Positions 60,503 through 64,000 of a stretch of DNA of 64,000 nt are shown here, in pieces. Within the stretch, counting starts at the first letter, position 1. Each line of letters starts with the position of its first letter. A program made the position numbers and the translations under genes. Below the pieces are notes generated by a model, which had not been told where the DNA came from, ran no database searches, and was given only the letters and a program-made list of their open reading frames with translations. The stretch spans positions 1,702,077 through 1,766,076 of the forward strand of contig CM035360.1 in the NCBI GenBank assembly GCA_020137815.1, given 5' to 3'. This stretch comes from Hormiphora californensis. Taxonomy: Eukaryota > Ctenophora > Tentaculata > Cydippida > Pleurobrachiidae.

Positions 60503-61648
60503 TTACTGCTGGTGCTGGTACTGGTTTGAATACATCCGTGTATTCATTCCTGGCATCTGAAAAAGGTAAAACCTGTCAGATAACAATTATAGTATAACTT
60601 TGCCTTGCTCTTTACACATCTAAAGGAGGGTTAGAACGTAACAAGTATTATATAACTCATCATTGCATGGTTCAACATTCATTCTTCAACCATTCTTGCA
60701 CCAATTCTACGGTCCAATCATATTACCTGGTTATAGGGCATCCTCTGCATTGGCCCAGCCCCGGGCGGAAGATTCTGTCGGTGCGGGTTCACATTGGCAG
60801 GGAGGGGGATCTGGAGAACTTGTCGGTGAGGTCGGGGCTGCTGCTGGGCTTGTGGCATGTATTGACCGTGATCCACATACCCTGTAGAAGAGGGGGGAGG
60901 AGGAGTGAATTATTGCGAGATCCTGTTCCATTCCTATTGTATTCAGAGATAGGAATACTTGGCAGTGAAATGTAACTAATTTCGTCAACGGTCATATTGG
61001 GAGTTTGAAGATAAGAACATGACACACGAAACCGGATCAGTTTCGTTTAGGGAATCTAATAGAATACCAGTGTTACCCACTCACCTCTAGGAACGGTTCC
61101 AGGTTGAGCTACTGCCTGATACTGGTACTGGGATCCTCGGTCCATATGGCTGACCCATCAGCATAGCTTGCCCTGTGAAACGGAGCGGTGTTGTTGCTGG
61201 AAGAAACGCGCGTTCTCTGTGCGCGCAATCCTCGCGCCGAAGAACCTCATATTATGTCACCGCGCCCTACCTTGGCTGGTCATTTGTTTGGGCAAATTTG
61301 GATCGAGAGTGGCTGGGCCAGGGGGGACGGGTCCAGCTGACTGCATCACAATCCCAGGTTGGGCCGCCATGTGCATGACCCCTCGAGGGCCCATAATGGC
61401 TCCCTGGGCTCCCATTGCCTGTTGATTTGCTGCCATTGCCGATGCAGGCATCATTTGGACAGGCATCCGGGGCATTGGTTGCCCTGATTTAGGTGCCATG
61501 CCTGGTGGGGTTCCAGCAGGGACCATGTAGCCAGGCGGAGCATATCTTCCCCTTATGGGCTTTGCCTGGAGAGAAGTTGATTTAGCATGATAGTACAAAT
61601 GTAGTGACACGGAATGTCGCTCTCCTCCGAAAACCTCAACCTTCCTCT

Positions 61649-61692
<44 letters not shown>

Positions 61693-62277
61693 GGGGGGGG
61701 GTTGTTCCACAACTGGTACAATTTCTCGCAGAGTGCACGACATATTACAGCCATGTAGTATAACAAAGAGGGGTGTTTATAGATTATAACTTACCATGAC
61801 CATGCCCTCAGGTTGGGATCCTCTAATTGGTCCTCCCATGGTAGGTTTGGGTGATATTTTGGTGGCTGTTGGGGGGCTTTGTCCAACTGGGGTCATTGGG
61901 CTGTGGGAGGGAGCCAGAGAGGGAGAGATGGGGGACTGTTTGAACTGTTTTAAGTGGGACATTCCACCGTGATACGCCGCCTGGGGGGGGGGGGGGCATT
62001 AGAATAGAGTAACTTGGGAGCAGGGGTAGTTGCTGGGGTCCCTACTGCTACACACTCTTCTAATGTGAAATTTATATATCATGGAATGAAATGATCCAAC
62101 ATGCCCTAAAAGGTCCACTAATCTCTCATCCTGACGTCACTACGTTATCACAGATGTGACGTCACACAGTTGATCCTATGTGACAATACCTCTTTAGTTG
62201 GGGACAGTAGGTCCATGAGGGGGTGGCTGGGTCGGCTGAGGGTCAGTACCTATCTGTTGCGTCATCGAGGCGACCAT
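60503..62277 (-). CDS. Pro/Gln/Met-rich protein, probable nuclear regulator, with two frame breaks
   Basis: Exons: 62190-62277, 61795-61980, 61271-61565, 61085-61172, 60727-60881 and 60503-60556 (TAA 60503). Sequence is low in complexity: LMDLLSPTKE, FKQSPISPSLAPSHSPMTPV, RYAPPGYMVPAGTPPGMAPK, QPMPRMPVQMMPASAMAANQ, PYGPRGSQYQYQAVAQPG and YMPQAQQQPRPHRQ, ending MYSNQYQHQQ. Such Q/P/M-rich tails are common in co-activators and chromatin-complex subunits; no folded domain is seen, so the family stays open. Two exons (88 nt each) carry one base too many to keep frame: near PQPTQPPP in 62190-62277 and near GPRG in 61085-61172. Both flanks of each break are plainly coding, so consensus error is likely. 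The start is upstream, probably inside the bad sequence at 62330-62945. Confidence 0.65.
61649..61700. repeat. Poly-G run
   Basis: About 50 G with one T, in an intron of the Pro/Gln-rich gene. Length is probably unreliable. Confidence 0.85.
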
Positions 62278-62329
62278 CTGATGATAAATAGTAGGGTGAT
62301 GAGTTGATAATTTATATTTTTGGGAATTT

Positions 62330-62811
62330 CTCAATACCCCAATATTGATAATGAAGAAAAGTTTCCCCCATTACCTTTTTATTTCTTTTTTTTTTTAAAA
62401 AACCTTTTGGGGGAAAATCTTTTTTGGTTTTTTCTTTATTTCCCCCCTAGGTTTTTTTTGGGGGGGGGGAAAAAAAAAAAAGGGGGAAAAAAAAAGGGGG
62501 GGAAAAAAGGGAAAAAACAAAAAAAGAAAAAAAGGGAGAAAAAGGGGGGAAGGGGGGGAAAGGAGGGAAGAAAGGGGGAAGGGGGGGAAAAAAAGGGGAG
62601 GGGAGGGAAAAAAAGGGGAGAGAGAGGGAAAAGAGAGGGAGGGGGAGAGGTTAGGGGGGAAAGAAGAGATAAAAAGGAGGAGAGAGGAAGAGATAAAGAA
62701 AAGGGAGGCGGGGGGAAAAAAAAGGGGAGGGGGGAGGGGGAGGGAAGGGGGGAGATGGGGGGTAGGGGGGGAAAAGGGGGGGGGGGGGGGGGGGGGGGGG
62801 GGGAAAAGGGG

Positions 62812-62850
<39 letters not shown>

Positions 62851-62945
62851 TGGGGGGGGGGGGCGGGGAAAAAATTTTGGAAAAAATTTAAAAAATAAAA
62901 AATTTTTTTTGGGGGTTTGGGTTTTTGAATTGAAGGGGAGAGGGG
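62330..62945. other. Second unreliable, homopolymer-inflated block
   Basis: Runs of T, G and A like those at 1750-5240, ending in a very long G tract with few breaks. It begins and ends abruptly between good sequence. Long Lys/Gly or Pro/Phe frames here are not genes. Confidence 0.85.
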
Positions 62946-62948
62946 GCG

Positions 62949-64000
62949 TCAAGAATAGCCAGGTTGATTGGAGAGATTGTCAACTATTGATAGATTGATC
63001 TCCTCTTCACCCACACCGCATCTTACCCTAATCTCATCTCCCTTTGTTACCTTTTTAGGTTCTATAACTGTCCAACAATCCACCTTTGAGTAATAGCGAT
63101 CCTCTAAGAATACCGGTTGTTGCGGGGCGGTGTTGTTTTCGAACCAAAACCCTGGGATAACTAACAAGTTTGTAATTATTCCATCCTCTTTGATCTCCAA
63201 ACTGACTGACTTACTGCCATTCTTTTCCAACGGAGTTAGCCTGATTTTCCCGCTCAGTATTGTGTGTTTATACTCCCATAAGTGTATAGAATTCAATGCC
63301 TCCCGTCCCCTGAGCTCCCCGTGATATTGTTTAACCAGGTTTGTGAAGGGCCGCACATCCACCCCCTCCACTGTGGATGGAGGTATCGTAGTGCGGTGAA
63401 GTTGCGGACATTCCACAGCACACAGATACAAATCCACACTAGTTGGTGTAGTTGGGACGGGAGGGGATACTGTTGTGGAGGTAGCTGCTGTAGTAGGTGA
63501 GGGGAAGTGGTTGTAGTAGTCAAGTGATGAGATGTGAGAAGAACTGAAGCAGGGTATATGTTTGGAATCAGGGGGTCCTGCTTTGTATAACTGTTGGAGC
63601 TGGGAATCATTAGCAAGACCTAGGAATCTGGGTAGAAGGGGGAGATAGTCCATGCCGACAATGCAGGTTGAGCAGGCCTGCACTGGATTGATAGAGATCT
63701 CTAGCTCAATAACTGACACTGTAATCTTCTTCACCTCATCACATAAAAAGTATAATAGCGGCATCCAATGCTCTCTAAACCCCTGGTATTGATGATCTGA
63801 TTTAGAACCCAATTTAGGTGGTGCTATACTGATAGTAGTACCAGGACCAAACAAGGTACTACTCCACCAGATCAGCACCCCACTAGCATTAGTTGGTAGA
63901 GACACCACCCCACTGTCACCCTCCCACCCCTCCTCCATGCCCTCCATACTCCACCTCCAATCTCTAACAGTCATCACCTCACCCAACATCTCCAAATCAT
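62949..64000 (-). CDS. C-terminal part of a probable protein arginine methyltransferase (PRMT9-like)
   Basis: Open from the window edge to TGA at 62949, about 349 codons, so the N-terminal part lies beyond 64000. It reads NASGVLIWWSSTLFGPGTTI, then FREHWMPLLYFLCDEVKKIT and VSVIELEISI, matching the barrel-domain pattern of PRMTs (…G…WW…HW…Y…V…G…); PRMT9 and PRMT7 have such divergent barrels. Then come GMDYLPLLPRFLGLANDSQL, a Thr/Pro-rich linker, and a beta-rich end (SGKIRLTPLEKNGSKSVSLE). The catalytic Rossmann half is not in the window, so the assignment is tentative. The stop codon lies only a few bases from the bad block at 62945. Confidence 0.45.
   Translation of the reverse strand, partial: DLEMLGEVMTVRDWRWSMEGMEEGWEGDSGVVSLPTNASGVLIWWSSTLFGPGTTISIAPPKLGSKSDHQYQGFREHWMPLLYFLCDEVKKITVSVIELEISINPVQACSTCIVGMDYLPLLPRFLGLANDSQLQQLYKAGPPDSKHIPCFSSSHISSLDYYNHFPSPTTAATSTTVSPPVPTTPTSVDLYLCAVECPQLHRTTIPPSTVEGVDVRPFTNLVKQYHGELRGREALNSIHLWEYKHTILSGKIRLTPLEKNGSKSVSLEIKEDGIITNLLVIPGFWFENNTAPQQPVFLEDRYYSKVDCWTVIEPKKVTKGDEIRVRCGVGEEEINLSIVDNLSNQPGYS

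Noticed and set aside
62320-62952. Lys/Gly/Glu-rich and Pro/Phe-rich frames
   Set aside because: They lie within the second artefact block.

Overview
The window is nuclear DNA of an invertebrate animal; I cannot place it below Metazoa. Genes are split by short GT-AG introns. They include a complete G-protein alpha subunit of the Gq class, an EF-hand protein of the calbindin/calretinin/secretagogin type, intronless rhodopsin-type receptor genes, secreted cysteine-rich proteins and an Asp-rich secreted protein. About half of the window is repeat: (CT/GA)n arrays, minisatellites, hairpin elements and small transposons. No bacterial operon, rRNA or CRISPR array is visible. I did not recognise any tRNA gene.

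Layout. 1-9.3 kb: a plus-strand leucine-rich-repeat (LRR) gene, cut by about 3.5 kb of homopolymer-inflated, unreliable sequence (1750-5240). A TATA-box gene for an Asp-rich secreted protein lies antisense in one of its introns. 10.0-15.0 kb: a small hairpin element, then a 4.5-kb element with terminal inverted repeats carrying two minisatellites. 15.1-21.7 kb: two large fold-back elements, each directly upstream of a receptor gene, the first broken and the second intact, then a terminal exon that may belong to the LRR gene. 22.7-24.8 kb: the EF-hand gene, minus strand. 25-43 kb: mostly repeats, with polyA-tailed retroposons at 29-31 and 36 kb and some low-confidence minus-strand exons. 43.4-46.2 kb: two related secreted-protein genes tail to tail, the plus copy with broken frame. 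48.1-52.9 kb: the ten-exon Gq alpha gene, minus strand, with a retrotransposon fragment in one intron. 53-60 kb: repeats, miniature transposons and one terminal exon. 60.5-64 kb: two minus-strand genes, a Pro/Gln/Met-rich protein and the C-terminal part of a probable arginine methyltransferase, separated by a second artefact block.

The two receptors and the Gq alpha gene could act in the same kind of pathway (receptor to Gq to calcium), and the EF-hand protein would bind calcium; this is functional grouping only, and nothing shows they are co-regulated. The most notable pattern is that several minisatellites are tandem copies of a 3' splice site (branch-point-like CTAAC or TTAAC, pyrimidine tract, CAG and the first exon bases) lying immediately upstream of a real exon. 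The second is a hAT-type miniature element of about 110 bp in six copies, two with perfect 8-bp target duplications.
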